Below, piece by piece: positions 24,938-32,422 of a stretch of 64,000 nucleotides of DNA. Position numbers and translations under genes: made by a program. The first letter of the stretch is position 1. Each line of letters begins with the position of its first letter. Under the pieces are notes generated by a model. The model saw nothing but the letters and a program-made list of their open reading frames with translations. It did no database searches and was not told the origin of the DNA. The stretch is from Streptomyces parvus (GTDB lineage: Bacteria; Actinomycetota; Actinomycetes; Streptomycetales; Streptomycetaceae): positions 6,696,001 through 6,760,000 of the forward strand of contig NZ_CP135079.1 of NCBI RefSeq assembly GCF_032121415.1, read 5' to 3'.

Positions 24938-24965
24938 ACTATATGGCAATGGTTTCCATTTTCAA
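24938..24965. promoter_or_regulatory. Divergent promoter with Zur-like box between rpmG2 and rpmB2
   Basis: On the minus strand -35 TTGAAA (24965-24960), a 16-bp spacer and -10 TATAGT (24943-24938) point to rpmG2. The spacer holds AATGGTTTCCATT (24948-24960), a 5-3-5 palindrome, flanked by TTTTCA, which together resemble overlapping half-sites of the actinobacterial Zur box TGAAAATGATTTTCA. Control of both L33 and L28 directions by Zur fits the known regulation of C-minus ribosomal genes. Confidence 0.75.
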
Positions 24966-25000
24966 TAATGGATGCGTCGAAGGAGAGGCAGGTAACTTTC

Positions 25001-25237
25001 ATGTCCGCCCACTGCCAACTGACCGGCTCCAAGCCGGGATTCGGCAACAAGATCTCCCACTCGCACCACCGGACGTCCCGGCGGTTCGACCCGAATGTCC
25101 AGCGCAAGCGGTACTGGCTGCCCGGTGAGGGGCGCTATGTGCGCCTCACGCTGAGCGCCCGGGCGATCAAGACCGTCGACAGCATCGGCGTCGAAGCAGC
25201 GGTCGCGCGCATCCGCGCGCGGGGGGAGAAGGTCTGA
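25001..25237 (+). CDS. rpmB2: Ribosomal protein L28, zinc-free form
   Basis: A 78-residue L28 starting MSAHCQLTGSKPGFGNKISH. Zinc-binding L28 has paired cysteines at the start; here only Cys5 remains and the partner position is Thr, so the site is broken. The core SHHRTSRRFDPNVQRKRYWL is normal. A GGAG-rich ribosome site precedes the ATG. Its stop overlaps the S14 start (TGATG). Confidence 0.95.
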   Translation: MSAHCQLTGSKPGFGNKISHSHHRTSRRFDPNVQRKRYWLPGEGRYVRLTLSARAIKTVDSIGVEAAVARIRARGEKV

Positions 25238-25542
25238 TGGCGAAGAAGAGCAAGATCGCGCGGAACGACAGCCGCCGGGCGACCGTGGAGCGTTACGCGG
25301 CTCGCAGGGCCGAGCTGAAGGAGATCATCCGCCGGCCCGGCACCCCGGAGCGTGAGCGTCTCGCCGCGGTGGAGGAGTTGCGGCGGCAGCCGCGCGACGC
25401 CAGTGCCACCCGGGTTCGCAACCGTGACAGCGTCGACGGCAGGCCGAGGGGGTATGTGGGCAAGTTCGGCCTCTCCCGGGTCCGGATGCGGGAGCAGGCC
25501 CACGCGGGATTCCTGCCCGGAGTGACCAAGTCCTCCTGGTGA
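25237..25542 (+). CDS. rpsN2: Ribosomal protein S14, zinc-free long form
   Basis: A 101-residue S14 (long, C-minus type) starting MAKKSKIARNDSRRATVERY, with RVRNRDSVDGRPRGYVGKFG and REQAHAGFLPGVTKSSW. No Cys is present, unlike the 61-residue zinc-binding S14. It is coupled to rpmB2 by a one-base overlap and followed by a terminator hairpin. Confidence 0.96.
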   Translation: MAKKSKIARNDSRRATVERYAARRAELKEIIRRPGTPERERLAAVEELRRQPRDASATRVRNRDSVDGRPRGYVGKFGLSRVRMREQAHAGFLPGVTKSSW

Positions 25543-25569
25543 CACCGGGCTGAACGGGCCGCGTGGGGC

Positions 25570-25606
25570 GGGCGGTGGTGCGGCAGGTCCCGCCGCGCCA
25601 CCGCCC
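25570..25606. terminator. Terminator after rpsN2
   Basis: Fifteen-base arms GGGCGGTGGTGCGGC and GCCGCGCCACCGCCC, with one mismatch, surround a seven-base loop between the convergent stops of rpsN2 and the beta-propeller gene. Confidence 0.7.
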
Positions 25607-25617
25607 CCGACGCCGCT

Positions 25618-26895
25618 CTAGCGGCCGACCGGGTCCGCGTGTGCCCCGTCCCCGGCCGTCACGAGCGCGAGGTGGCCCCCGTCGTCCAGAGGTGTCGGGA
25701 CGGTCAGGGTCGACAGCAGGGCCGCCTTGTCCGCGTCGAAGACGTGGACCTCGCCATGGCCGCCCCGGCTGACCGCCACCAGGCCCCCACCGGGGGAGGC
25801 GGCGACCGCCCGCCGCTGCACGCCGTCCCAGGGGGTCCCGCCGCGCCGCGGCGCACCGGACATGGCGGGCAGGGGCAGTCGCGCGCCCACCTCCGGGCGG
25901 GATCCGGCCGTCGGGGGAGCGGTGAGCAGGATCAGCTCGTCGCCGTCCGGGTGGACGCGGGTGAACGCGATGTGGCGGGCGGTCACCGCGAGCCGGAAGA
26001 CCAGCCCGGGCCCCAGGCCGAGCCGCCCCGTCTCGCCGGTGTCCAGGTGGTGCCACCAGGCGTCGTTGGACCAGTCCGGCCACTGCCCCGGATCGCCCGG
26101 CCCGCCGCGCACGCACGACCAGAGCAGCCGCCGCACGGGATCGAGTCGCAGGTAGTAGCCGCGCCCGCCGGAACGCCCGTCGGCGGACCAGGGCAAGGGG
26201 GCCTCGGAGGCCAGGTCCTCCCCTTCCCGTCGTGCGCGATGCACGCCCGAGCCCGCCGCGGCGAACAGCCGCCCGGTGAGCGGGTCGTGGGCGTCGCCGT
26301 GCCCGTCGTCGTCCGGCAGGGCCATCCGTCGCACCGGGACCGCCGGCGGGCAGGAGGGGGCCGACCGCATCAGCTCGCGGTGCCGGTGGACCAGCAGTTC
26401 GCCCGGCTCCCGGTGGCGGACGACCACGAGTGGGGACGCTCCGCCGAGGACCGTGACCCCCGGCTCGCCGGTCCGCCCTCGCACGCGTACGGCGACGGCG
26501 CCGTCCGGTGCGTCGAGGTCGACGGCCGTCAGCAGACCGGTCCACGCCTCCTCGTTGCGGCCGAGGCCGGTGGTCACCGCGAGGCGCCGCCCCTCCGGGT
26601 CCGCCGCCAGATGCTCGGCGGGGACCGCGACCGGTATCCGCCGCCGGACCAGGGGCCGCCCGGCGCCCGGTCCGTACGGATCGAGGACCAGCAACTCGCC
26701 CGCCCGGTCGTCGACGCAGGCGACGAGCCCGCGCGGCAGCGCGAGAAAGCCCGCGTGCTCGGCGAGGTGCCGGTGGTTCAGCTCCGCCCGCTCCGTGCCG
26801 TCCGGGAGGTCGAGGAGGCTGAGCCGCCCCGCGACGTGGTCGGAGACCAGCAGGCGCGGCGGCGCGGGAGGAGCGGGGGGCGAGGTGTGCGGCAT
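25618..26895 (-). CDS. Cytoplasmic beta-propeller-like protein beside zinc genes
   Basis: A 425-residue protein starting MPHTSPPAPPAPPRLLVSDH, with GGGAG before the ATG. Repeats such as LLVSDHVAGRLSLLDLPDGT, AGELLVLDPYGPG and GEVHVFDADKAALLSTL indicate a seven- or eight-bladed propeller of the YncE/WD40-like kind. There is no signal peptide or lipobox. His-rich stretches occur at NHRHLAEHAG and DDDGHGDAHDP. It diverges from the metallophore uptake operon and the box at 26993-27007 lies midway, so it is probably zinc-responsive. A distant link to AztD-type zinc chaperone propellers is possible but not established. Confidence 0.7.
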   Translation of the reverse strand: MPHTSPPAPPAPPRLLVSDHVAGRLSLLDLPDGTERAELNHRHLAEHAGFLALPRGLVACVDDRAGELLVLDPYGPGAGRPLVRRRIPVAVPAEHLAADPEGRRLAVTTGLGRNEEAWTGLLTAVDLDAPDGAVAVRVRGRTGEPGVTVLGGASPLVVVRHREPGELLVHRHRELMRSAPSCPPAVPVRRMALPDDDGHGDAHDPLTGRLFAAAGSGVHRARREGEDLASEAPLPWSADGRSGGRGYYLRLDPVRRLLWSCVRGGPGDPGQWPDWSNDAWWHHLDTGETGRLGLGPGLVFRLAVTARHIAFTRVHPDGDELILLTAPPTAGSRPEVGARLPLPAMSGAPRRGGTPWDGVQRRAVAASPGGGLVAVSRGGHGEVHVFDADKAALLSTLTVPTPLDDGGHLALVTAGDGAHADPVGR

Positions 26896-26992
26896 GGCGA
26901 ACTCCCGGGGCAGGTCGGGTCGGTGAGGGCGGCGGGGGTGATGGGGCGTTGCGGAGGCCGGCTGATCCCGGCGGAAACCCCGCTCACTTTAT

Positions 26993-27007
26993 TGGAAATG
27001 ATAATCA
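26993..27007. promoter_or_regulatory. Zur-like box between propeller and uptake operon
   Basis: TGGAAATGATAATCA agrees with the Zur consensus TGAAAATGATTTTCA at 12 of 15 positions, with the core ATGATAATCAT as a perfect palindrome. It is midway between the divergent starts (98 and 97 bp) and includes GATAAT, a good -10 for the rightward genes. It does not resemble the IdeR iron box found at 20193-20211. Confidence 0.8.
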
Positions 27008-27103
27008 TGTGTAAGGTTTCGGCTTGTGGCGGGGATCGTCCCCGGGGCTCCGCCGCCGGCTGCCGCAACCCCGGGACCGCACAGGAACGTTGAGGAACCG
27101 TCG

Positions 27104-28090
27104 ATGCCACGAACCGCGCTGAGAGTCCGCCGCTGGGCCGCGATCGCCGTACTGGGAGGCCTGCTCGCCGGATGCGGCACCGAGAACGCCGACCCCGGCC
27201 CCGGGGCACCGGCCGCGGCGGCCGGTTCCGGAGCCCGTACGAGCACGGAGGTGCGGCCCATCGAGGCCGCCCCCCGGATCACCGACGCCAAGGGCGTCAC
27301 GGTCTCCCTGCCGAAGCCGCCGGAGAAGATCGTCTGCCTGGTCGCCCTCTGCGACGACATCCTCGTCGAGCTGGGCATGACCCCCACCGCCACCAACTCC
27401 CAGGTGCTGGCGCACCCGGAGTTCCTCGGCAAGGAGGAGGCGGCGAAGATTCCGGTCGTGCCCGGCGGCTTCCTCAGCCCCGAGGTCGAGGCGATCCTCG
27501 CCCACGAGCCCGACCTGGTCATCGGCCTGGAGGACACGCACGGCAAGCTGGCCCCCGCGCTGAAGGGCGCCACGACGTTCTGGCCCCTCCAGCCCGGATC
27601 CTGGCAGGACAGCGTCGGCTACCTGCGCGATCTCGCCGCACTCACCGGCCGCACCGCACAGGGAGAGAAGGCGGAGAAGGCCTTCCGCACCCGCCTGGCG
27701 GAGGCGGAGCAGCGCAAGAGCGACAAGACCGCGCTGATCATCTACGGCAGCGACGAGAACTTCGGCGTGGCCACCCCCGAGACCGATGTGGCGGCCGGGC
27801 TGTTCCCGAAGATCTCCCAGTACCCCTGGAAGAGCCGGGGCGTCGACGGCAGTTACAGCCTGGAGGAGATCCTCGCCCGGGACGTCGATGTCCTGTTCGT
27901 GGAGACCCTGTCCTTCGGCGCGCCCGACGGGAAGCTCTCCGAGAAGCTGGCGAAGAACCCGCTCTGGTCCCGCATCCCGGCCGTGAAGAACGGCAAGGTC
28001 ATCGAGGTCGACTCCGAGGTGTGGGCCAAGGGGCGCGGCACCCGGTCCCTGGGCGTCGTCCTCGACGAGGCGACGGCCGCACTGCGGTGA
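27104..28090 (+). CDS. Metallophore-binding lipoprotein of a FecB-type importer
   Basis: A 328-residue lipoprotein with a twin-basic start, a hydrophobic stretch and lipobox LLAGC (Cys24). The mature part is a FecB/BtuF-like binding protein: ITDAKGVTVSLPKPPEKIVC, then VEAILAHEPDLVIGLEDTHG and DVDVLFVETLSFG. Two close Cys (CLVALCDD) near residues 94-99 are unusual. It opens a four-gene uptake operon under a Zur-like box. The type indicates import of a metal-chelate complex, unlike ZnuA-type proteins that bind free zinc. GTGA overlap joins it to the first permease gene. Confidence 0.92.
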   Translation: MPRTALRVRRWAAIAVLGGLLAGCGTENADPGPGAPAAAAGSGARTSTEVRPIEAAPRITDAKGVTVSLPKPPEKIVCLVALCDDILVELGMTPTATNSQVLAHPEFLGKEEAAKIPVVPGGFLSPEVEAILAHEPDLVIGLEDTHGKLAPALKGATTFWPLQPGSWQDSVGYLRDLAALTGRTAQGEKAEKAFRTRLAEAEQRKSDKTALIIYGSDENFGVATPETDVAAGLFPKISQYPWKSRGVDGSYSLEEILARDVDVLFVETLSFGAPDGKLSEKLAKNPLWSRIPAVKNGKVIEVDSEVWAKGRGTRSLGVVLDEATAALR

Positions 28091-29148
28091 GGCGTCCGCC
28101 CGTGGCGCTGCTCTGCCTGGGGGCGGCCGCCCTGGTGAGCGCGGTCTGTGCGCTCAGCCTCGGCACGCCGTACGTCCCGCCCGCCCGGCTCCCGGCCACG
28201 CTGGGATCGGACGGGCTCGCGGGGCTCGTCGTCACCGAACTGCGGCTGCCCCGCATGGTGCTGGCGCTGATCGCGGGCGCCTGTCTGGGCGCCGCGGGCC
28301 TCGTGCTCCAGGAGGCCCTGCGCAACCCGCTGGCCGTGCCCGAGATGCTGGGGGTCTCCTCCGGGGCGGCTCTCGGTGTCGCCGCACCGCTGGTCCTGTC
28401 CCTGGCCGTCCCGCTCGGGCTGCAGCCCTTCCTCGCCCTGGCCGGGGCGGCGCTCGGCGGGCTGCTCACCCTGGTCGCCGCCGGATTCGGGCGGAGCCCC
28501 TCGGCGGTCCTGCTGACCGGGGCCGCCGTCGCCGCCGCGCTCCAGGCCGCCCTGCTGGTGCTCATGGTCATGGCCGACCAGCTCGACCTCCAGCTCATCT
28601 ACCGCTATCTGCTGGGCAGTCTGTCCGCCCGCACCTGGGACGACGTCACCGGTCTGCTGCCCTGGCTCGCCGTGGCCGTCCCCGCGCTGGTGCTGTGCGT
28701 GCCGGTGCTCGGTGTGCTGCGGCTCGGCGACGACGACGCCCGCGCGCTGGGCGTACGGGTGGAGAGGGCGCGGGTGGCCGCCCTGGGCATCGCTGTCGTC
28801 CTCATCGCCCCCGTCGTCGCGGTCTGCGGACCGGTGGCCTGGGTCGGGTTCCTCGCCCCGCACCTCGCCCGCCGCCTCCGCCCGGACGGCGGCGCGGCCG
28901 GGTGGCTCGTCCGGTCCGCCATGTGCGGTGCGACCGTCGTGCTCTGCGCCGACCAGCCGGCCCGGCTCGCGCTCGCCCCGGTCGAGACGCCCGTCGGCGC
29001 CTGGACCGCCCTGGTCGGCGTGCCGGTCGGGGTCCTCCTGCTGAAACGGGGGAGACGGCCCGCCCGGGTCCGGGGGTCCGTGTCCCCGCCCGCACCGGTG
29101 AGTCCGCATCACGCCCCCGCTCCCGTACTGCGGAAGGCGGAACGATGA
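28087..29148 (+). CDS. FecCD-family permease 1 of the metallophore importer
   Basis: A 353-residue permease with GTG start in a GTGA overlap. About ten helices are expected; LRLPRMVLALIAGACLGAAG, VLQEALRNPLAVPEMLGVSS and CGPVAWVGFLAPHLARRLRP are the conserved FecCD motifs, the last being the ATPase-contact region. It pairs with the next gene's product to form a heterodimeric channel. The C-terminal 30 residues are a Pro/Arg-rich tail. Confidence 0.93.
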   Translation: MRRPPVALLCLGAAALVSAVCALSLGTPYVPPARLPATLGSDGLAGLVVTELRLPRMVLALIAGACLGAAGLVLQEALRNPLAVPEMLGVSSGAALGVAAPLVLSLAVPLGLQPFLALAGAALGGLLTLVAAGFGRSPSAVLLTGAAVAAALQAALLVLMVMADQLDLQLIYRYLLGSLSARTWDDVTGLLPWLAVAVPALVLCVPVLGVLRLGDDDARALGVRVERARVAALGIAVVLIAPVVAVCGPVAWVGFLAPHLARRLRPDGGAAGWLVRSAMCGATVVLCADQPARLALAPVETPVGAWTALVGVPVGVLLLKRGRRPARVRGSVSPPAPVSPHHAPAPVLRKAER

Positions 29149-30203
29149 CCTTCCTCGACACCGCCCCCGGACCCGCCCGCCGGGCCCTGCGCGCACCGGG
29201 TGTCCGGATCGGCGGCCTGGCGCTGCTCGTCGCGGTGATCGCCTGCGCCGGACTCTTCGCCGGCCGGGGCGTCACCCCCGAAGGTGTGCGGGCCGTGCTG
29301 CTCGGGGGCGGTGACGACCCCACCGCCGAGCACATCGTGCTCCAGCTCCGGCTGCCCCGCATGCTGGTGGCCCTGGTCGCCGGGGCCTGCCTCGGGGTGG
29401 CCGGGCTCGTGCTCCAGTCCGCCCTGCGCAACCCGCTGGCCGGACCCGAGGTCACCGGCGTGACTCCCGGCGCGGTGCTCGGCGCGGTGACCGCGACCGG
29501 CCTCGGCCTGGCCGGCTGGGAATCCCCCACGGCCGTCGTCGTGGCGGCCTGCGTCGGCGGCTTCGCCGGGGCGGGCCTGCTGTGGCTGCTCGCCGGGCGG
29601 GACCGCGGCGACCCGGAGCAGACCGCCGTCTACGGGGTCCTCGTATCGGCCGTGCTCGCCGGACTCACCGCGGTCGTCCTCCTGGTGGCCCCCGGCGAAC
29701 TCGGCAGCGTCGTCCAGTGGTTGATCGGCTCCACCGAGGGCCGGGTCTGGCAGCACTGGAATCTGCTCTGGCCGTGGGCCGCCTTCTGGGGCGCGGCGGC
29801 CTGGCTGCTCGCCGGGCCGCTGACCCTGCTGCGCTGCGGCGACGAACAGGCCGCCGCCACGGGTCTGGCCACCGGGCCGGGCCGGGGAGCGGCACTCGTG
29901 TGCGCGGTGGCGCTGACGGCCGGCGCCGTGTCAGCGGTGGGCGCCCTCGGATTCGTCGGGCTGCTGGTGCCCCATCTGGCGCTGGCCGTCTTCGGCGCCG
30001 ATCTGCGCGTCACGCTTCCGGGCGCCGCGCTGCTCGGTGCCGCGGTGGTGTGCGGGGCGGACGCCGCCGCCCAACTGCTGTCCCCGCCGCTGGCCGCGGC
30101 TTTCGACGCGGACCGGCTGACCCTCCCGGTCGGCGCCCTGACGACCTGCGTGGGGGCGGGGCTGCTGATGGTCGTGGCACGGCGGCGGGCGGACGAGAGA
30201 TGA
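29145..30203 (+). CDS. FecCD-family permease 2 of the metallophore importer
   Basis: A 352-residue permease, ATGA-coupled to permease 1. Conserved motifs are LRLPRMLVALVAGACLGVAG, LQSALRNPLAGPEVTGVTPG and GALGFVGLLVPHLALAVFG. Together with permease 1 it would form the pore for a metal-chelate complex. It overlaps the ATPase gene by four bases. Confidence 0.93.
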   Translation: MTFLDTAPGPARRALRAPGVRIGGLALLVAVIACAGLFAGRGVTPEGVRAVLLGGGDDPTAEHIVLQLRLPRMLVALVAGACLGVAGLVLQSALRNPLAGPEVTGVTPGAVLGAVTATGLGLAGWESPTAVVVAACVGGFAGAGLLWLLAGRDRGDPEQTAVYGVLVSAVLAGLTAVVLLVAPGELGSVVQWLIGSTEGRVWQHWNLLWPWAAFWGAAAWLLAGPLTLLRCGDEQAAATGLATGPGRGAALVCAVALTAGAVSAVGALGFVGLLVPHLALAVFGADLRVTLPGAALLGAAVVCGADAAAQLLSPPLAAAFDADRLTLPVGALTTCVGAGLLMVVARRRADER

Positions 30204-31087
30204 GGGAGAGAGCAAGGGAGAGAGCAGTGGAGAAGAGCGTGACGACGAGCGCCACACCGAAAGCCCCGGACGTCGTCCGGGCGGAGGGGCTGGCCTTCGG
30301 CTACCCCGGACGCCCGGTGCTGCGCGGGGTGGACCTGAGCATCCGGGCCGGTGAACTGGTCGCCCTGATCGGGCTGAACGGATGCGGCAAGAGCACCTTC
30401 CTCAAGCTCGCCGCCGGACTGCTCACCCCGAGCGGCGGGCGTGTGTTGCTCGACGGCGACGACGTGGCGCGGCTGTCCCGCCGCACCGCCGCCCGGCGCG
30501 TGGCGCTGCTCCACCAGTCGGCGCCCTCGGTACCGGGACTGACCGTACGCCAACTCGTACGGCAGGGGCGTTATGCCGCCCGGGGGCCGCTCGGGATGCT
30601 GCGCGAGGGCGACGACGAGGTCACGTCCCGGGCGCTGGCAGACGTCGGTGTCACCGCCTGGGCCGACCGGCCCGTGGACGCGCTGTCCGGAGGTGAACGC
30701 CAGCGTGTCCGGCTGGCCATGGCGCTGGCCCAGGACGCCCGCGTGCTGTTCCTCGACGAGCCGACCACCTATCTCGATCTGCGCCACCAACTGGAGGTGC
30801 TGCAGACGGTCGTACGGCTGCGCGCCGAGCGCCGGCTGACGGTGGTGATGGTGCTGCACGACCTCAACCACGCCGCCCGGTTCGCCGATCGGATCGTCGC
30901 GCTCCGCGAAGGCCGCATCGCCGCCGACGGGCCTCCGGCCGAGGTGGTCACCCGGCGACTGCTGGCCGAAGTCCTCGGCGTGGAGGGCCGGGTGGGGACC
31001 GACGACGAGGGCGGCTGGCCCGTCTGTTACCCAGATCACCCTCTCGACCCACTCCAGCTATTGCGGAATGAAAATCATATTCATTAG
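30200..31087 (+). CDS. ATPase of the metallophore importer
   Basis: A 295-residue FecE/BtuD-like ATPase. The ATG at 30200 overlaps the permease stop; a GTG some 10 codons in, with GGGAGAG upstream, is an alternative. Walker A GLNGCGKST, signature LSGGERQRV, Walker B VLFLDEPTTYLDL and switch MVLHDLNHA are intact. The last codons, encoding RNENHIH, lie inside the Zur-like box at 31069-31083, so coding and control overlap there. Confidence 0.92.
   Translation: MRERARERAVEKSVTTSATPKAPDVVRAEGLAFGYPGRPVLRGVDLSIRAGELVALIGLNGCGKSTFLKLAAGLLTPSGGRVLLDGDDVARLSRRTAARRVALLHQSAPSVPGLTVRQLVRQGRYAARGPLGMLREGDDEVTSRALADVGVTAWADRPVDALSGGERQRVRLAMALAQDARVLFLDEPTTYLDLRHQLEVLQTVVRLRAERRLTVVMVLHDLNHAARFADRIVALREGRIAADGPPAEVVTRRLLAEVLGVEGRVGTDDEGGWPVCYPDHPLDPLQLLRNENHIH
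31069..31083. promoter_or_regulatory. Zur-like box ahead of the RiPP precursor gene
   Basis: TGAAAATCATATTCA matches the Zur consensus TGAAAATGATTTTCA at 13 of 15 positions and is the best box in the window. It holds CATATT, a possible -10, 73 bp before the precursor ATG, and lies inside the 3' end of the importer ATPase gene. It suggests that the peptide is made from its own zinc-repressed promoter. Confidence 0.82.
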
Positions 31088-31155
31088 TGTCTGTGCTGCG
31101 GCACGCACCAACGCCGCGACCCACACCCATCCGATCTGAATGGAGGCTTCAACTC

Positions 31156-31290
31156 ATGGAGCAGAACAAGGTGTTCAGCCCGATCGCCGACCAGGGCCAG
31201 CTCGCCCACCTCTCCGCCACCCACTCGAACGCCCTCGTCGAGAACCCCTTCGACGACTCCGTCGAGGCCGACACCGCGGCCGAGAAGTAA
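31156..31290 (+). CDS. Putative azole-RiPP precursor peptide, 44 residues
   Basis: GGAGG stands nine bases before the ATG. The peptide begins MEQNKVFSPIADQGQL, continues with the segment AHLSATHSNALVENPF and ends DDSVEADTAAEK. It has no Cys. Possible heterocyclisation sites are the Ser and Thr of HLSATHSN, which alternate with two His. The acidic tail may be a follower. Position before an E1-like/YcaO/dehydrogenase operon, its own promoter box and the strong hairpin after it are typical of a RiPP precursor. Leader recognition could use the VFSPIADQGQL region. The modification pattern is inferred; I know no named homologue. Confidence 0.75.
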   Translation: MEQNKVFSPIADQGQLAHLSATHSNALVENPFDDSVEADTAAEK

Positions 31291-31330
31291 GCGACTCCTG
31301 CCGCTGAAGGCAGGTCTCCCGCCTGGCGCG

Positions 31331-31371
31331 GGGGCGGGCCCGCCCGGTGACAGCCCGGGCGGGCCCGCCCC
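31331..31371 (+). terminator. Partial terminator between precursor and enzyme genes
   Basis: A perfect 17-bp stem (GGGGCGGGCCCGCCCGG and its complement) with a seven-base loop stands 40 bp after the precursor stop. RiPP loci often use such hairpins to make far more precursor than enzyme mRNA. No separate promoter is obvious before the first enzyme gene. Confidence 0.8.
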
Positions 31372-31426
31372 GTTCGGCCCCGGACGTCCCGTCCCCGTCT
31401 TCCCCCTCTCCGACCCGGAGGATTCC

Positions 31427-32422
31427 GTGACCCGCAGTCGACTCGCTCCCGGCACCGGGATCGTCACCGTTCCCGGAGCTGCCCCCGTGCTCCGGACCTC
31501 CGGAGGGGAGTTCCTGCGCATCGACACCGGCGGCGTCACCGGGGAAGCCCTGGTGCGCCGGCTGACGGGGGAGGAGACCCCGGGCGGACAGACGCCGAGT
31601 GAAGACCTGCAGAGCACCGGACTCGCCCGGCTCGTCGAGGCGTTCGAGACCGCTGGGCACGCGGTGTCCGTTCCGCCCCGGGCTCCGCTCACCGACCGCA
31701 CCGTCCACGTCCTCGGCGACCCCGTACTCACCGGCCCCGTGGCCCGCTGCGCCGGGGCGGAAGGGGCCGAGGTTCACCGGATCACCCCCGACCACGTGGC
31801 GGAACTCGCCCGGGCAGCCCCGGGCCACCGCCCCGTAGGGCGTGTCGCCGTGGTGTGGTGCCTGGACTCGCCGGTCCCCGAAGGGCTCTGGGACGCGGCG
31901 GACGGGCTGCCGGGCCGGCGCGTCGCCTGGCTGCGCTGCCACCGCGAGGGCTCCCACAGCTGGATCGAGCCCCTCGCCACGGAGCCGGGAGACGTCACCT
32001 CCCGGCATGTCCGTCTCCGCAGACTCGCGGCCACCCCCGCCCATCGCGAACTCGCCGCGTACTGGGCCGGACACCGCACCCCCGACACCGGCCCCCATCC
32101 CACCGAAGCGTCCGCCGCCCTGATCGCCGCGCTGCTCACCGCCGACCTGATCGCCTGGGCCGAAGCCGAAGCCGAAGCCGAAGCCGAAGCCGAAGCCGAA
32201 GCCGAAGCCGAAGCCGAAGCCGAAGCCGCGGGTGCGGGTGGGGGTGGGGCGGGTCGGCAGTCGGTCGGCCTCCCGGCCCGCCGGCGGCTGCGACGGATCG
32301 ATCTGCGCGACCTCACCTTCACCGAGCACCCCGTGCTCCCCGTCCCGGACGTCGCGCCGCTGCCCGCGCCGGGCCCGGTGGGGAGGCGCGCCGGGACGAG
32401 CACCGCCGCGGCCCGCCGATGA
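31427..32422 (+). CDS. E1-like/leader-binding partner of an azole cyclodehydratase
   Basis: A GTG start five bases after GGAGG gives 331 residues. The middle part, TVHVLGDPVLTGPVARCAGA and EVHRITPDHVAELA, resembles the ThiF-like (Ocin-ThiF) partner proteins that present precursor peptides to YcaO, although it is short and lacks an adenylation site. Residues 245-266 are eleven Ala-Glu pairs encoded by a perfect GCCGAA repeat, forming an acidic helix or linker. The C-terminal portion RRLRRIDLRDLTFTEHPVLP is conserved-looking. ATGA overlap joins it to the hydrolase gene. The call rests mainly on context plus weak similarity. Confidence 0.7.
   Translation: MTRSRLAPGTGIVTVPGAAPVLRTSGGEFLRIDTGGVTGEALVRRLTGEETPGGQTPSEDLQSTGLARLVEAFETAGHAVSVPPRAPLTDRTVHVLGDPVLTGPVARCAGAEGAEVHRITPDHVAELARAAPGHRPVGRVAVVWCLDSPVPEGLWDAADGLPGRRVAWLRCHREGSHSWIEPLATEPGDVTSRHVRLRRLAATPAHRELAAYWAGHRTPDTGPHPTEASAALIAALLTADLIAWAEAEAEAEAEAEAEAEAEAEAEAAGAGGGGAGRQSVGLPARRRLRRIDLRDLTFTEHPVLPVPDVAPLPAPGPVGRRAGTSTAAARR
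32159..32224 (+). repeat. Eleven tandem GCCGAA hexanucleotides
   Basis: A perfect 66-bp microsatellite inside the cyclodehydratase-partner gene, encoding (Ala-Glu)11. Changes in copy number would keep the frame and only alter linker length. Such a pure repeat is unusual in this genome, where alternate codons would normally break it up. Confidence 0.97.

Noticed and set aside
26993..27007. The box as an iron (DmdR/IdeR) site
   Set aside because: It lacks the TTAGGTTAG arms seen at 20193-20211 and fits the ATGAT-A-ATCAT core of Fur/Zur-type boxes. In Streptomyces iron is handled by DmdR and zinc by Zur.
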